Positions 3,830 through 5,040 of a DNA stretch of 5,040 nt are shown here, in pieces; position 1 is the first letter of the stretch; each line of letters opens with the position of its first letter. The translations under genes and the position numbers were made by a program. The stretch is from NCBI GenBank assembly GCA_023129805.1, contig JAGMBK010000118.1, positions 1 through 5,040 of the forward strand, in the 5' to 3' direction. The notes under the pieces were generated by a model. That model saw only the letters and a list, made by a program, of their open reading frames with translations, did no database searches and had not been told where the DNA came from. Origin of the DNA: Candidatus Zixiibacteriota bacterium (GTDB lineage Bacteria; Zixibacteria; MSB-5A5; SM1-73).

Positions 3830-5040
3830 TCATCTCTGCCATTGGTTCACTTTGCTGGCATATTTCTCTAAAAGCCTTTCTGCTTCCCCTTCTTTTGTTG
3901 CTTCGGCGAATATGTGGAAAGAGGCTTTTCTGCGATCCGGCATCACCAGAACCCAGGAATCACAGTTCAGTATCCTTACTCCATCTATCAGTTCACGCTT
4001 GCAGTCTTCCGTGTATTTTGAAAGCTTCCTCATCACCTGTCCTTTTTTTCCCCAGGAGCAGGGGACTGTTCGTTTGACCATGTGAAATTGATCTAATTCT
4101 TTTCTCAGATCGGCTAAACTTCTCTTTGGAGGTGCAGTCCCGCCAAAGGCGGGATTGGAAAGAAGCTCTAAGATTTTCGCCACGTTGAACATGGCATCTG
4201 CTCCCAATTGGAATCCAGGGAAGATGAAGCCTCCTTTAGTTCCTCCCACAAAATCGACTCCTAAACTGGAAAGTGCATCCATCATGGCTAAATGGTCATT
4301 CCTCACCCGGAGCACCTTTACACCATACTCTTGGGCAATTTTTTCCACCCCCATGGAAGCCACCACCGGAACAGCGATCTTACGTGCCGGGGTACAGCCC
4401 AGGAAAAGGGAGGTGACTATCAGAAGCAAAAGATCCGGCGGGATAGGCTCGCCCTCCTCATCCACCACCGAGAGCTTCTCTGCTCCCGGATCAAAAAGAA
4501 AGCCCACATCCGCATTTACTGATTTCACTATGGAGGAGAGCTGTTGAATGGATAAAGAAAGCTCCTCATCTGATCGGGAAAGCTTTTGAGGATCCAGATA
4601 GGCGTTCAAAGAGATAACCTCACAGCCTAAGGATCCAATGATGGATGGAAAGATCTCACACGCTCCTCCATGAGAATAGTCGATAACCACCTTGAACTGC
4701 GCTTTTCTTATCTGTGGGGAATCTATCGCTCTTAAGAATTCCTCCCGATAGGATTCGATCACCCGTTGGGGAAAATCAAGCTGTCCGGTCTCCTCCGGAG
4801 ATGCTCTTCTGAAATCCTCCCGAAAGAAAAGCCTTTCCACCGACTTGGTTTTGGAGGTGGGCAGATCCTGACCTCCTCCATTGAAGAAAACTATATCGGT
4901 CTGCCTCGGGTCCAGGGGTGATCTCCGGGTATGAATTCCTCCCCGTTCTTTTCCGGATTTAAGTTCATATCTCACCACCGGGATAGGTAGAGTTCTTAAG
5001 TCGTGCACATTTACACCGGCGGAGAGTAGCCCGCAAATTA
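3830..5040 (-). CDS. Sugar-1-phosphate nucleotidyltransferase/phosphomannomutase-like fusion, C-terminal part (5' end outside window)
   Basis: About 402 residues of a phosphohexomutase-like region are visible. The frame stays open to the right edge, reading ICGLLSAGVNVHDLR just inside it, so the GTG at 5006-5008 is an internal valine codon. The sequence resembles the mutase half of the roughly 820-840-residue proteins that carry an N-terminal NDP-sugar pyrophosphorylase domain and left-handed hexapeptide repeats. Such proteins are annotated as mannose-1-phosphate guanylyltransferase/phosphomannomutase, for nucleotide-sugar and cell-surface polysaccharide synthesis. Numbering from that valine, the canonical metal loop DGDADR is DPGAEK (173-178), the sugar loop GGExSGH is GGTKGGF (255-261), and the phosphate loop RPSGTEP is MPDRRKA (356-362). 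These changes are typical of the fusion group as recalled, and cast doubt on ordinary mutase activity. A stand-alone mutase homologue cannot be excluded, because the N-terminus and phosphoserine loop are off-window. The gene ends in TGA. Confidence 0.82.
   Translation of the reverse strand, partial: ICGLLSAGVNVHDLRTLPIPVVRYELKSGKERGGIHTRRSPLDPRQTDIVFFNGGGQDLPTSKTKSVERLFFREDFRRASPEETGQLDFPQRVIESYREEFLRAIDSPQIRKAQFKVVIDYSHGGACEIFPSIIGSLGCEVISLNAYLDPQKLSRSDEELSLSIQQLSSIVKSVNADVGFLFDPGAEKLSVVDEEGEPIPPDLLLLIVTSLFLGCTPARKIAVPVVASMGVEKIAQEYGVKVLRVRNDHLAMMDALSSLGVDFVGGTKGGFIFPGFQLGADAMFNVAKILELLSNPAFGGTAPPKRSLADLRKELDQFHMVKRTVPCSWGKKGQVMRKLSKYTEDCKRELIDGVRILNCDSWVLVMPDRRKASFHIFAEATKEGEAERLLEKYASKVNQWQR
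4138..4154. repeat. Perfect palindrome TCCCGCC/GGCGGGA inside the mutase-like gene
   Basis: A 7-bp perfect stem with an AAA loop, encoding NPAFGG within a linker between the sugar-binding domain and the C-terminal domain (about residues 285-290 counted from the valine codon at 5006-5008). The linker is a place where a small palindromic insertion would be tolerated. Confidence 0.65.

Noticed and set aside
5006..5008. GTG as the true start of the mutase-like gene
   Set aside because: The upstream codons to the edge are open and read GLLSAGVN, which fits the family; this GTG is an internal valine.

Overview
The window is a stretch of bacterial chromosome in which every convincing gene lies on the minus strand. 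From high to low coordinate these are: the 3' part of a sugar-phosphate nucleotidyltransferase/phosphomannomutase-like fusion gene that runs off the right edge; a small stand-alone EF-Tu domain-II protein; a DUF6125-type cysteine-rich protein; a REP-associated tyrosine transposase (RAYT); and a complete comM/yifB Mg-chelatase-like AAA+ ATPase. The gene set and the density of palindromic repeats suggest an uncultivated or candidate-phylum bacterium, perhaps near anaerobic Chloroflexota or Actinomycetota-type lineages. That placement is inference: there is no rRNA or other phylogenetic marker here.

Layout. 1-108: non-coding or decayed sequence downstream of comM. 109-1650: comM. 1651-1747: an inverted pair of REP hairpins. 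1748-2218: RAYT, interrupted by an in-frame amber codon at 1799-1801 with a recognisable family C-terminal tail beyond it. 2219-2384: two more REP hairpins, one just ahead of the RAYT start codon. 2385-2891: DUF6125 gene. 2892-3030: a GC-rich perfect hairpin. 3031-3288: EF-like gene, preceded by a strong Shine-Dalgarno. 3289-3829: 541 bases without a convincing gene, holding a candidate promoter and at least five palindromes. 3830-5040: partial mutase-like gene.

The genes do not form one evident pathway. The notable system is the RAYT with its REP repeats. Every REP hairpin has a GTAG tetranucleotide at its 5' foot, a 4-6 bp variable stem and a short loop. This is the architecture known from enterobacterial and pseudomonad REP/RAYT pairs, here in an unrelated-looking genome. 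A fifth REP-like hairpin and several other palindromes with TGAA-type loops lie in the 3.4-3.8 kb spacer, and one short palindrome sits inside the mutase-like coding sequence. The mutase-like domain lacks most canonical phosphohexomutase signature residues, so it may not be a conventional mutase.
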